Assembly: GCA_964537995.1 (NCBI GenBank)
Contig: CAZICW010000001.1
Coordinates: 30,738 to 94,737, forward strand
Length of the DNA stretch: 64,000 nucleotides
Reading direction: 5' to 3'
Source: JAFLUQ01 sp964537995
Lineage (GTDB): Bacteria > Bacillota > Clostridia > UMGS1883
The notes beneath the pieces are model-generated. The model was not told the DNA's origin, made no database searches, and saw only the letters and a program-made list of their open reading frames with translations. A program made the translations under genes and the position numbers. Below are positions 8,732-16,946 of the stretch, piece by piece (position 1 is the stretch's first letter; every line of letters begins with the position of its first letter).

Positions 8732-9595
8732 ATGGAAGAACTGATAAAAAAAGCGGGCATATTGATTGAAGCCCTTCCCTACATACAGCAGCTCAGCGGC
8801 AAAACCATAGTCATAAAATACGGCGGCAACGCCATGGTAAGCGACGAGCTTCGCCGTTCGGTCATGGAGGACGTGACGCTGCTGAAATTTGTCGGCGCAA
8901 ATCCGATTATCGTTCACGGCGGCGGGCCCGACATTACCGACGCACTGAAGGTATATAACATTGAAAGCCGTTTCATTAACGGGCTTCGCTATACCGACGA
9001 AGCCGCAATGCAGGTCGCGCAGATGGCGCTTGTCGGCAAAACAAACAAGGCCGTGGTTTCCACGATAAACGCCATGGGCGGCAAAGCAATCGGGCTTTGC
9101 GGAATTGACGGCTCCATTATAAAATGCAAAAAGAAAACAGTCCTTGTAGACGGAGTTGAGCAGGACTTAGGCTATGTCGGCGAAGTGACGGACGTTGACA
9201 CGCACGTTATCGAGCTTATAGGCGACGACCGTTACATTCCCGTAATTGCGCCGATAGGCACTGACGACAACGCCGTGAGCTACAATATAAACGCCGACAC
9301 CGCCGCTTCCGCGGTTGCGGCGGCTCTCGGAGCGGAAAAGCTTATTTTCCTCACCGATACGGAGGGAGTAAAGGACGAGCATGGCGATATAATTTACGAA
9401 ATGACAAGGAAAAAGGCGCTTTCGCTGATTGACGGCGGCACTATAAGCGGAGGAATGATTCCCAAGGTTCTCGGCTGCCTTGACGCGATAAAGGCGGGAG
9501 TAAACCGCGTGCATATTATCGACGGGCGTATACCGCACTGTCTCTTGCTTGAAATATTTACCAACACCGGTATAGGCACGATGATTACAAAGTGA
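8732..9595 (+). CDS. argB: acetylglutamate kinase
   Basis: ArgB phosphorylates N-acetylglutamate, the step before ArgC. The 287-residue amino-acid kinase has VIKYGGNAMV at the nucleotide site (about 26-35), IVHGGGPDI, and the C-terminal LTDTEGV and GGTISGGMIPKV segments that form the active site. The start has AAAGGAGG 5-6 nt upstream. It is co-transcribed with argC. Length and motifs fit the family. Whether it is arginine-inhibited cannot be judged safely from the sequence. Confidence 0.96.
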   Translation: MEELIKKAGILIEALPYIQQLSGKTIVIKYGGNAMVSDELRRSVMEDVTLLKFVGANPIIVHGGGPDITDALKVYNIESRFINGLRYTDEAAMQVAQMALVGKTNKAVVSTINAMGGKAIGLCGIDGSIIKCKKKTVLVDGVEQDLGYVGEVTDVDTHVIELIGDDRYIPVIAPIGTDDNAVSYNINADTAASAVAAALGAEKLIFLTDTEGVKDEHGDIIYEMTRKKALSLIDGGTISGGMIPKVLGCLDAIKAGVNRVHIIDGRIPHCLLLEIFTNTGIGTMITK

Positions 9596-9610
9596 CGGGA
9601 GGCGAAGCTT

Positions 9611-9946
9611 ATGCTGTTCGGCAAAAAAAGAAAGGAGCTTCAGGCGGAGCAAGAGGCGCAAAAAGCAATCCTTGAACGCATACGGAACCGAAAGGTGCTT
9701 TATGTCGCAAGCCGCGACGAGGGCGGCGAAACCATACTTTGCCGCGAAGCCGTGATAAACATTATCGACGAAAAGGAAATCGCAATCTATTCCGAAAACC
9801 GCGAGGTGCTGCGTATGGAGCTTTCAAAGGCAAAGCTCGGCGAGCTTATGAGTCTCGGCGGAGCAATAATAAGCGGCGAGGACGTGAACGGGCGGCAAAT
9901 CAGTGTCGTCGCGTATTATACAAGCGACATACAGAGGGAAAGATAG
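9611..9946 (+). CDS. small conserved-looking protein of unknown function downstream of argB
   Basis: I do not recognise this 111-residue protein. Residues 1-28 are highly charged and probably a helix (KKRKELQAEQEAQKAILERI). The rest alternates short hydrophobic strands and polar turns and looks like a compact beta-rich domain. It has no signal peptide or membrane segment, so it is probably cytoplasmic. It begins 15 nt after argB with GGGAGG in the gap, so it is translated from the argCB transcript, and it ends just before the terminator-like hairpin upstream of sigK. A role in arginine synthesis is possible only by position. Confidence 0.7.
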   Translation: MLFGKKRKELQAEQEAQKAILERIRNRKVLYVASRDEGGETILCREAVINIIDEKEIAIYSENREVLRMELSKAKLGELMSLGGAIISGEDVNGRQISVVAYYTSDIQRER

Positions 9947-9985
9947 ACCTCCCTCCCCCCAAAAATCAATAAAAGTAACATTTTC

Positions 9986-10025
9986 CCTCCCCAAAGCATA
10001 ATATGCTTCCATAGGGAGGTTTTTT
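9986..10025 (+). terminator. two-tier hairpin with T run that contains the sigK ribosome-binding site
   Basis: The outer stem CCTCCC (9986-9991) / GGGAGG (10014-10019) encloses an inner stem AAGCAT / ATGCTT with an AAT loop. The element ends in six T (10020-10025) three bases before the sigK ATG. The 3' arm GGGAGG is itself the sigK Shine-Dalgarno sequence. It could end the argCB transcript and also hide the sigK start in read-through RNA. Two further CCTCCC tracts at 9948-9957 could pair with the same site. Confidence 0.65.
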
Positions 10026-10028
10026 ATC

Positions 10029-10697
10029 ATGCTTTTGTCCGTACTGCTGGAGTGTCTCGGCTCACTGTTCGTAACGGGACAGCTCCGCGATGCCTGCTTT
10101 CCGCAGCCGCTGAGCCGCGAGGAGGAAGAAAGGTACATCGCCCTTATGAGCGAGGGTGACCGCGCCGCGCGCAATATCCTTATTGAACACAATCTGAGAC
10201 TTGTGGCGCATATAGTCAAAAAATACGCCGATTCGTCCAATGGCGACGACCTGATTTCCATAGGCACAATAGGGCTGATAAAAGGCGTAAATTCCTTTGA
10301 CAGAGAAAAAAGTCCCAAGCTTTCGACCTATGTTTCAAGGTGTATTGAAAATGAAATTCTTATGAGCTTGCGCAAGGAAAAGAAGTATCAATGCCAGGTA
10401 TCTCTTCAGGAGCCTATAGGCTTTGACGCCGACGGCAACGAGGTCAGTCTCATTGACGTTTTGCAGGCTGAAAACGAGGAAATATGCGAGGAAATAGACA
10501 AGCGTAATATGATTAAACGAATAATGGGCAAGCTGAAAGCCCTTCTTTCCGACCGCGAGCGGGAGATTATCGCTCTGCGCTACGGTCTCGGCGGCGGCGA
10601 CCCTCTTACACAGCGCGAGGTTGCGGGGAAGCTCGGCATAAGCCGTTCGTATGTGTCGCGCATTGAGAAAAAGGCGCTTTGCCGGCTGCGGGAGTGA
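10029..10697 (+). CDS. sigK: sporulation RNA polymerase sigma factor SigK
   Basis: SigK directs late gene expression in the mother cell during sporulation. The 222-residue protein matches the family closely: the FPQPLS junction followed by region 2 with ARNILIEHNLRLVAHIVKKY and DLISIGTIGLIKGVNSF, then region 4 with SDREREIIALRYGL and the helix-turn-helix REVAGKLGISRSYVSRIEKK. Residues 1-22 (LLSVLLECLGSLF) are hydrophobic and resemble the pro-sequence removed by SpoIVFB in Bacillus. The frame is unbroken, with no skin-type element. The start is set by GGGAGG 9 nt upstream. No clear SigE promoter was found. Confidence 0.93.
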   Translation: MLLSVLLECLGSLFVTGQLRDACFPQPLSREEEERYIALMSEGDRAARNILIEHNLRLVAHIVKKYADSSNGDDLISIGTIGLIKGVNSFDREKSPKLSTYVSRCIENEILMSLRKEKKYQCQVSLQEPIGFDADGNEVSLIDVLQAENEEICEEIDKRNMIKRIMGKLKALLSDREREIIALRYGLGGGDPLTQREVAGKLGISRSYVSRIEKKALCRLRE

Positions 10698-10736
10698 AAA
10701 AGCGGGAAACGCCGGCAGCCTTCCGTATAAAATAAA

Positions 10737-10785
10737 GACCGTCTAAGACGTACATTACGGGAATGTCGTCTTGGGCGGTTTTTTT
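10737..10785 (+). terminator. intrinsic terminator after sigK
   Basis: Nested inverted repeats (GACCGTC...GGGCGGTTT around AAGACG...CGTCTT and ACATT/AATGT) end in seven T. Confidence 0.75.
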
Positions 10786-10825
10786 AAAAATCCTTCCGTT
10801 TTATGCCCGAACTTCAAATTTTTCC

Positions 10826-10854
10826 TTTACTTTTAGGATTTGATGTGCTATAAT
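10826..10854 (+). promoter_or_regulatory. promoter of the aminotransferase-trpS-tagO-mnaA group
   Basis: TTTACT (10826-10831), 17 bp, TATAAT (10849-10854), 36 nt before the ATG. Confidence 0.65.
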
Positions 10855-10890
10855 GAGGTTAATATTATTATAGTTGAGGACTGATTGACT

Positions 10891-12084
10891 ATGGAAAATA
10901 CAATTTTTGCCGACCGCGCGGCAAAGCTGTCGGGCAGCGCGATACGGGCAACCTTTAAGCTTCTTGCCGACCCTTCGATAATTTCCTTTGCCGGAGGAGC
11001 GCCGTCGCCCGATATTTTCCCTTGCCGTGAGCTTGAGGAAATATCGGCGAGGATTTTCCGCGACAACGGAAGCACGGCGTTGCAGTACGGAATAACCGAG
11101 GGATACGCGCCGCTGATTGACTTTGTGAAGGCGCGTCTTGTAAAGCAGGGCGTAATTACCGAAAACGACAGCGTCATAATAACCACGGGCGGACAGCAGG
11201 TAATCGACTTGGCTTCGCGCGCTCTTGTGAACGAAGGGGATTTGGTTGCGGTTGAACGTCCGAGCTTCGTCGGAGGACTGAACTGCTTCCGCAGCTACAA
11301 CGCGCGTATGGCGGAAATTCCCGTTGAGGATGACGGCGTCAGCACCGACGCCCTTGAGGAGCTGCTTAATACCGAAAGGATTAAGCTGCTATACACAATC
11401 CCGACCTTCCAAAATCCCAGCGGCATAACAATGAGTCTCGCAAAGCGGAAACGGCTTTTGGAGCTTGCCGACAAATACGATTTCTATATTTTGGAGGATA
11501 ATCCCTACGGCGAGCTGCGATACGCCGGCAGCGACGTTCCCACGATAAAAAGTATGGACGAAAGCGGCAGGGTTATTTACGCGGGCAGCTTCAGCAAAAT
11601 TCTCTCGCCCGGACTCCGTATCGGTTTTTCAAGCGCAAGAGCCGATATTCTTGAAAAAATGGTTGTAATAAAGCAAATCACGGACGTTCACACTCCCGTT
11701 CTGACACAGATGATTGCGCATGAATTCGTATCGCGCTTCGACCTTGAGGCGCACATTCTTAAAAGCCGTGAGCTTTACGGGCATAAATGCGGCGTAATGC
11801 TTGCCGAAATGGACAAATGCTTCCCCGATTACTGCTCCTATACGCGTCCGCAGGGCGGAATCTTCCTTTGGTGCACTCTTCCCGACCGTTTCGATTCCAA
11901 GGAGCTGTTTAACATGGGCGTTGAAAACAAGGTTGCCTTTGTCCCCGGCGACAGCTGCATGGCAGATATGAACAAGAAATACTCCTCGTTCCGTCTGAAT
12001 TTCTCAAATACGGCGGACGATAAAATTATAAGCGGAATCCGAACCCTTGCAAGGGTTATCGAAGAAGCGGATAAGTCATTTTAA
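10891..12084 (+). CDS. PLP-dependent aminotransferase, class I/II (2-aminoadipate/aromatic type)
   Basis: The 397-residue fold-type I enzyme resembles LysN/MocR-type aminotransferases without the DNA-binding domain. It has ISFAGGAPSPDIFP near the N-terminus, the PLP-contacting segments TTGGQQVIDLASRAL and PTFQNPSG, EDNPYGELRY, and the Schiff-base lysine in YAGSFSKILSPGLRIGF (about residue 233). The amino donor and acceptor cannot be read from sequence. 2-Aminoadipate, aromatic or branched-chain substrates are typical. The ATG at 10891 is preferred over the TTG at 10885 because GAGGA sits 10 nt before it. It is followed by trpS after 36 nt, probably on one transcript. Confidence 0.9.
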   Translation: MENTIFADRAAKLSGSAIRATFKLLADPSIISFAGGAPSPDIFPCRELEEISARIFRDNGSTALQYGITEGYAPLIDFVKARLVKQGVITENDSVIITTGGQQVIDLASRALVNEGDLVAVERPSFVGGLNCFRSYNARMAEIPVEDDGVSTDALEELLNTERIKLLYTIPTFQNPSGITMSLAKRKRLLELADKYDFYILEDNPYGELRYAGSDVPTIKSMDESGRVIYAGSFSKILSPGLRIGFSSARADILEKMVVIKQITDVHTPVLTQMIAHEFVSRFDLEAHILKSRELYGHKCGVMLAEMDKCFPDYCSYTRPQGGIFLWCTLPDRFDSKELFNMGVENKVAFVPGDSCMADMNKKYSSFRLNFSNTADDKIISGIRTLARVIEEADKSF

Positions 12085-12120
12085 TCCGCGAAGCACAGCA
12101 ACAATAAAGGACTGATATAA

Positions 12121-13128
12121 ATGATAGGCGACAAAAAAGTTATATTTTCGGGCATACAGCCCTCAGGTGACAGCATAACCCTCGGAAATTACCTCGGCGC
12201 GCTGCGCAACTGGGTCAAGCTTCAGGATGAATACAACTGCGTTTACAGCATTGTGGATATGCACGCCATAACCGTGCGGCAGGAGCCGGCAAAGCTGCGG
12301 GCAAACACGGTTTCACTGCTGGCGCAGTACATCGCGGCCGGGCTGGATCCCGAAAAAAGCATAATGTTCATTCAAAGTCACGTTCCCGCTCACGCGGAGC
12401 TGACATGGATTCTCAACTGTTTTACCCAGATGGGCGAACTCAGCCGTATGACGCAGTTCAAGGACAAAAGCCGCAAGCACGCCGACAACGTAAACGCCGG
12501 TCTGTTCGACTATCCCGTTTTAATGGCGTGCGACATTTTGCTTTATCAGGCGGACATGGTTCCCGTCGGTACGGATCAAAAGCAGCACATAGAGCTTTCG
12601 CGCGACATAGCGCAACGCTTTAACGGGCTTTACGGAAATGTTTTCACGATTCCCGAGCCGTACATCGCTCCTCAGAGTGACGGCTCAAAAATCAAGAGTC
12701 TTCAGGATCCGAAGGTCAAAATGAGCAAAAGCGACCCGAATCCCAACGGCTGCATTATGCTGCTCGACCCGCCGGAGGTTATAATAAAAAAGATTAAGCG
12801 CGCCGTAACCGATTCCGACGCCGAGGTTGTCTACCGCGAGGGCAAGGACGGAGTGAACAATCTGCTGACAATTTATTCCGCCGTAACCGGAAGCTCCATC
12901 GCCGAAGCGGAAAAGGAATTTTCGGGCTGCGGCTACGGGGCTTTCAAGGCTGCCGTCGGCGAAGCGGCCGCCGAGTATTTGCGTCCGATACAGGAGCGCT
13001 ATAAGGAGCTTATGGACAACAAAGACTATCTTGAAGCCGTATACAAAAACGGAGCCGAACGCGCAAGCCGCATAGCGGAAAGGACGCTTGCGAAAGTCAT
13101 GAAAAAAGTGGGCTTTGTGCCAAGATAA
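12121..13128 (+). CDS. trpS: tryptophanyl-tRNA synthetase
   Basis: This class I synthetase of 335 residues charges tRNA-Trp. The ATP-binding HIGH-type motif appears as GIQPSGDSITLGNYLGAL, followed by YSIVDMHAIT, the tryptophan pocket around FDYPVLMACDILLYQADMVP, VGTDQKQHIELSRDIA, and the second signature KMSKSDPN (about 200). Length and motif order are normal. It starts with AAAGGAC 9-10 nt upstream. No T-box is seen before it, unlike pheST; it probably shares the upstream promoter. Confidence 0.97.
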   Translation: MIGDKKVIFSGIQPSGDSITLGNYLGALRNWVKLQDEYNCVYSIVDMHAITVRQEPAKLRANTVSLLAQYIAAGLDPEKSIMFIQSHVPAHAELTWILNCFTQMGELSRMTQFKDKSRKHADNVNAGLFDYPVLMACDILLYQADMVPVGTDQKQHIELSRDIAQRFNGLYGNVFTIPEPYIAPQSDGSKIKSLQDPKVKMSKSDPNPNGCIMLLDPPEVIIKKIKRAVTDSDAEVVYREGKDGVNNLLTIYSAVTGSSIAEAEKEFSGCGYGAFKAAVGEAAAEYLRPIQERYKELMDNKDYLEAVYKNGAERASRIAERTLAKVMKKVGFVPR

Positions 13129-13140
13129 AGGAAGTGCGTC

Positions 13141-14241
13141 ATGAGAAACACAAGCATACTTTTCACCTTCATAATAGCCTTCGTCGTAACCTTCCTGCTG
13201 ACGCCGTGGGTTAAAAAGCTGGCGTTCAAGGTCGGCGCGGTTGACGTTCCGAAGGACGAGCGGAGAATGCACAAAAAGCCGACGGCTCTACTCGGCGGTT
13301 TGGCGATATTCGCGGGCTTTGTCGCGGCGGCGCTTGTCTATGTGCCGATGACCAGGAGCTTTCTGGGCATTTTGGCGGGCGCGGTCATAATTGTCGTGCT
13401 TGGTTTTTTCGATGACATATACGCTCTCGGCCCGAAGCTGAAGCTGCTTGTTCAGATAATCGCGGCGCTCATTCCCGTACTCTGCGGCGTGAGAATCGAC
13501 ATAATAAAGGTTCCCGAATTTATAGACGCCTACGGCTACCTCGATTTGGGATATTTTTCAATTCCGCTGACCATACTTTGGATTGCGGGAGTTACAAACG
13601 CGATGAACCTGCTTGACGGTCTTGACGGACTGGCGTGCGGCGTTTCATCAATATCATCGCTGACAATTCTCTGCATAGCTCTGCTTGTGGGCGAACCGAG
13701 CATTGCCTTTGCGACGGCGGCTCTTGCGGGGGCGTGTTTCGGCTTTTTGCCTTACAATTTCAATCCCGCAAAGCTGTTTATGGGCGATACGGGCGCGCTT
13801 TTCCTCGGATATATGCTTGCGACGCTCTCGGTTACGGGGCTGTTCAAGGGCTATGCCGTAATAAGCATCGCCGTGCCGTTCCTCATTCTCGGACTTCCGA
13901 TATTCGACACGGTTTCCGCAATGCTGCGCCGCGCCAAAAATCACCGCCCGATAATGAGTCCCGACCGCGCGCATCTTCATCACAGACTTGTAGACGCGGG
14001 ATTGAGTCAAAAGCAGGCGGTTATCGTGATTTATGCAATGTGCGCGCTGCTCTGCCTGACGGCGGTGCTGCTGATATGGACGGGAGCGGTAAGTCCGTTT
14101 GCGCTTTTGATTGTGCTTGCGGCGTTTGTGCTGTTCCTAACCTTTGTTCCGAGCTTTTCCCGTCTGTTTCAGGGCGATGACGCTGACGCGGACGAAGACG
14201 AAAAAGAGCAAAAAAAATCGAAAGGAGGCGGCGCAAGGTAA
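13141..14241 (+). CDS. tagO: undecaprenyl-phosphate N-acetylglucosamine-1-phosphate transferase (TagO/WecA family)
   Basis: This 366-residue integral membrane enzyme of the MraY/WecA superfamily starts the lipid-linked synthesis of wall teichoic acid or another cell-wall glycopolymer by transferring GlcNAc-1-P to undecaprenyl phosphate. About ten hydrophobic segments are visible. Family residues include VDVPKDERRMHKKPTALLGG, the DD motif in LGFFDDIYALGPKLK, NAMNLLDGLDGLACG, GDTGALFLGY and the His-rich loop DRAHLHHRLVDAGLS. The C-terminus ends in a charged tail (DDADADEDEKEQKK). It lies next to mnaA, which makes a ManNAc precursor, supporting a role in linkage-unit synthesis. Confidence 0.92.
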   Translation: MRNTSILFTFIIAFVVTFLLTPWVKKLAFKVGAVDVPKDERRMHKKPTALLGGLAIFAGFVAAALVYVPMTRSFLGILAGAVIIVVLGFFDDIYALGPKLKLLVQIIAALIPVLCGVRIDIIKVPEFIDAYGYLDLGYFSIPLTILWIAGVTNAMNLLDGLDGLACGVSSISSLTILCIALLVGEPSIAFATAALAGACFGFLPYNFNPAKLFMGDTGALFLGYMLATLSVTGLFKGYAVISIAVPFLILGLPIFDTVSAMLRRAKNHRPIMSPDRAHLHHRLVDAGLSQKQAVIVIYAMCALLCLTAVLLIWTGAVSPFALLIVLAAFVLFLTFVPSFSRLFQGDDADADEDEKEQKKSKGGGAR

Positions 14242-14244
14242 GCT

Positions 14245-15399
14245 TTGCGCATCAAGTCCATGATAAAAATATTCACCGTATTCGGCACACGTCCCGAAGC
14301 CATAAAAATGGCTCCGCTTGTACATGAGCTGAGAAAACGTCCCGAGGTAAAATGTATGGTCTGCGTAACGGCGCAGCACCGTCAGATGCTGGACATGGTG
14401 CTTAACCTGTTCAAAATCACCCCGGATTTCGACCTTGACATAATGAAGGAACGCCAGACCCTTGCCGGAATAACTACCCGCGCTCTTTCGGGGCTTGAAG
14501 AAGTTTTCCGCGAGGAAAGACCCGATCTTGTTCTGGTTCACGGCGACACAACAACGACATTTTCCGGCGCGCTGGCCGCTTACTATAATCAGATAAAGGT
14601 CGGCCACGTTGAAGCGGGGCTTCGTACGGGCGACAAATATTTTCCTTTTCCCGAGGAAATGAACAGAAAAATGACCGCCGCAATCGCCGACCTGCACTTT
14701 GCGCCGACGGTCAGCAATCGGCGTAATCTTCTGAACGAGGGCGTTCCCGCCGACAGAATCTTTGTCACGGGCAACACCGTCATCGACGCCTTTGCGACCA
14801 CAATAAAGAAAGATTTTTCCTTTGCGGGAACTCCGCTTGAAAATATAGACTGGAGCAGGCGCGTTATACTTATGACAGCCCATCGCCGCGAAAATTTGGG
14901 CGAGCCGCTGCGTAACATCTGCCGCGCCGCCGCCGGTATAGTACGCTCCTTCCCCGACGTGGAGCTTGTTTATCCCGTGCATCTCAATCCTGCCGTTCAG
15001 GACGTGGCGAATGAAATTCTCGGCGGAATGCCGAGGGTTCATCTTGTTGAGCCTTTGGATGTGGACGTACTCCACAACGCCATGAGCCGTTGCTTCCTTG
15101 TAATGACCGACAGCGGCGGACTTCAGGAGGAAGCTCCGGCTCTCGGAAAGCCCGTGCTTGTGCTGCGAGGCGAAACGGAGCGTCCCGAAGCCGCCGAAGC
15201 CGGAACCGTAAAGATTGCCGGTGTCAGCGAGGAGGTCATATATTCCCTTGCGTACCAGCTTCTGACCGACGACGAGGAATATTCCCGCATGAGCCGCGCG
15301 GTAAATCCTTACGGCGACGGAAACGCCAGCCGCCGCATTGCCGACGCCATACTTTATCATTTCGGCATACGCGAGGAGCCTCCCGCCCAATGGCTGTAA
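14245..15399 (+). CDS. mnaA: UDP-N-acetylglucosamine 2-epimerase (non-hydrolysing)
   Basis: It interconverts UDP-GlcNAc and UDP-ManNAc for cell-wall polymer linkage units. The protein has FTVFGTRPEAIKMAPLV near its N-terminus, VHGDTTTTFSGALAAYYNQI, GHVEAGLRTGDKYFPFPEE, MTAHRRENLGEPL and TDSGGLQEEAPALGKPVLV, all typical of MnaA/WecB. The start is uncertain. A TTG at 14245 has AAGG 6 nt upstream. An ATG at 14260 would give MIKIFTVFGTRPEA, which fits homologues better, but it lacks a ribosome site. It is 3 nt from the tagO-like stop, so translation is coupled. Confidence 0.94.
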   Translation: MRIKSMIKIFTVFGTRPEAIKMAPLVHELRKRPEVKCMVCVTAQHRQMLDMVLNLFKITPDFDLDIMKERQTLAGITTRALSGLEEVFREERPDLVLVHGDTTTTFSGALAAYYNQIKVGHVEAGLRTGDKYFPFPEEMNRKMTAAIADLHFAPTVSNRRNLLNEGVPADRIFVTGNTVIDAFATTIKKDFSFAGTPLENIDWSRRVILMTAHRRENLGEPLRNICRAAAGIVRSFPDVELVYPVHLNPAVQDVANEILGGMPRVHLVEPLDVDVLHNAMSRCFLVMTDSGGLQEEAPALGKPVLVLRGETERPEAAEAGTVKIAGVSEEVIYSLAYQLLTDDEEYSRMSRAVNPYGDGNASRRIADAILYHFGIREEPPAQWL

Positions 15400-15442
15400 A
15401 TTATAGGAACCGATTTTTATGACAAATTGGCAAAATTGACTA

Positions 15443-15471
15443 TTGTAAAAGCTTTTTTGTTGCTGTATAAT
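15443..15471 (+). promoter_or_regulatory. promoter of the ATP synthase operon
   Basis: TTGTAA (15443-15448), 17 bp, TATAAT (15466-15471), 22 nt before the first small gene of the operon. Confidence 0.65.
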
Positions 15472-15493
15472 ATCAAACAAAGGTTGGAGAATA

Positions 15494-15730
15494 ATGAAAA
15501 AATCTAATCTTGCCGGCGCGTTTTCTATGATTGTTCAGTTCGGAATATCGGTAATAACGCCGATGCTGCTTTGCATATTCGCCGCGGTTTGGCTGAAGAA
15601 CCGTTTCGGTCTCGGCGACCGGATCGTGCTTGTCGGGTTGCTGCTCGGCGTCGGAAGCGGAATCGTCGGTATGTTCAAGGCGATAAAGCAAATGGCAAAG
15701 CTTGCCGAAAAGGAGGACGACGATGCTTAA
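15494..15730 (+). CDS. AtpZ/AtpI-family small membrane protein
   Basis: The 78-residue protein has two transmembrane segments (about 8-32 and 41-64), separated by the short loop KNRFGLGDR and ending in KEDDDA. It matches the AtpZ/AtpI-like proteins found at the head of atp operons, including those of sodium-dependent synthases, where they are thought to help c-ring assembly or divalent ion uptake. It is first in the atp operon and overlaps the next gene by 8 nt. Family call rests on topology and position. Confidence 0.8.
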   Translation: MKKSNLAGAFSMIVQFGISVITPMLLCIFAAVWLKNRFGLGDRIVLVGLLLGVGSGIVGMFKAIKQMAKLAEKEDDDA

Positions 15731-16130
15731 TCCTCAGTTAAAAAAACAGGTCGGGGAAATTCTTGCGGCAGTCGCCGTTATGGGATTTTTACAGCTTGCG
15801 GTGTTCTTTGTTGTAGGCCGCTTCGTATCCGTCGGTTTTCTCTCCGCTTTTTTGGGAACGCTTGTCGGCTGCCTGCTGGCGTCGCTGAATATTATACTTT
15901 TGGCAAGAAATATTGAAAAATCCGTTGATAAAAATGAAAAGGGCGCACAGTATTCCATGAGCCTCGGCTATATGCTGCGGCTTGCTCTGACTGCCGTTGT
16001 GATTTTCGCGGCGATAAAGCTGCCTCAGCTTGTGAATTTATGGGCTGTGATTATTCCTCTCATTTTTCCGCGAATAGCCATAATGGTTATAAACCTTAAA
16101 TTCAAAAAGCAAGGAGACGGTAATTCATGA
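15723..16130 (+). CDS. atpI: ATP synthase subunit I-like protein
   Basis: The 135-residue protein has four hydrophobic segments with small and aromatic residues (GEILAAVAVMGFLQLAVFFV, FLSAFLGTLVGCLLASLNII, MLRLALTAVVIFAAI, LWAVIIPLIFPRIAIM), the usual AtpI pattern. AtpI is not part of the finished enzyme; it aids assembly of the c-ring. The ATG at 15723 is preferred over 15702 because AAAGGAGG lies just before it and it overlaps the previous stop, which suggests translational coupling. It overlaps atpB by 4 nt. Confidence 0.85.
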   Translation: MLNPQLKKQVGEILAAVAVMGFLQLAVFFVVGRFVSVGFLSAFLGTLVGCLLASLNIILLARNIEKSVDKNEKGAQYSMSLGYMLRLALTAVVIFAAIKLPQLVNLWAVIIPLIFPRIAIMVINLKFKKQGDGNS

Positions 16131-16861
16131 ATGTTGAGGTAAACGGTCCGAAGATACTGTTTGAAATTCCGCTGTTCGGCGGCATAGGCGTTTCGGAAAC
16201 CATCGTAAATTCATGGATTGTGATGGCTGTAATAGCTCTTGTCTGCTTTTTCCTCGGACGCAACCTTTCGGTGCGCAATCCGAGCAAGCGTCAGCTTGTG
16301 GCGGAGAAAGCGGTTACTATGATAACCGATCTCGTCAAGAGCGTTATGGGCGAAAGGAACGCGGGCTATGCGCCGTATATAGGCACGCTGCTGCTGTTCT
16401 CCGCCGTATCGTCGCTCAGCTCCCTGACGGGGCTGCGTCCGCCGACGGCGGATTTGGCGACAACGCTCGGGTGGGCGCTTGTAACCTTTGTTATGGTGCA
16501 GGCTGTAAACATAAAGCACCACGGCGTGGGCGGCTGGCTTAAAAGCTTTACGAAGCCGATTTTCGTTATGACCCCGCTGAATATCATCAGCGAAATCGCG
16601 AACCCGATTTCAATGGCGTTTCGTCATTTCGGGAACATCGCTTCGGGGCTTGTAATAACCTCGCTTATCTATTCGGCGCTTGCCGCGCTCAGCGGTCTTA
16701 TTCTCGGCTTGGTGCCAAGCGAATTTATAGCGAGCATCCCGATTTTCCAAGTCGGCTTGCCGGCGTTTCTTTCGATATATTTCGACCTGTTCACAAGCGT
16801 TTTGCAGGCATATATTTTCTCTATGCTGACAATGGTATTTGTCAGCGGAGCGCAGGACTGA
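16127..16861 (+). CDS. atpB: ATP synthase F0 subunit a
   Basis: The 244-residue, multi-pass subunit forms the ion half-channels against the c-ring. The essential arginine is in the segment ANPISMAFRHFGNIASG, and the C-terminal helices (LPAFLSIYFDLFTSVLQAYI, FSMLTMVFV) match the family. The N-terminal region (VNGPKILFEIPLFGGIGVSE) is in the usual place before the first membrane helix. It overlaps atpI by 4 nt (ATGA). Confidence 0.95.
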   Translation: MNVEVNGPKILFEIPLFGGIGVSETIVNSWIVMAVIALVCFFLGRNLSVRNPSKRQLVAEKAVTMITDLVKSVMGERNAGYAPYIGTLLLFSAVSSLSSLTGLRPPTADLATTLGWALVTFVMVQAVNIKHHGVGGWLKSFTKPIFVMTPLNIISEIANPISMAFRHFGNIASGLVITSLIYSALAALSGLILGLVPSEFIASIPIFQVGLPAFLSIYFDLFTSVLQAYIFSMLTMVFVSGAQD

Positions 16862-16946
16862 ACGATGATAATTTGACTGCGCAAAAGTCCGGCTTTTGCA
16901 CGGTCTGTTTATAAACAATCTATATTTTAATCGGAGGTAATCAGTT

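Noticed and set aside
9928..9935. Sigma-E -10 (CATACAGA) for sigK
   Set aside because: It lies inside the upstream gene and has no -35 at the right distance; the last base also misses.
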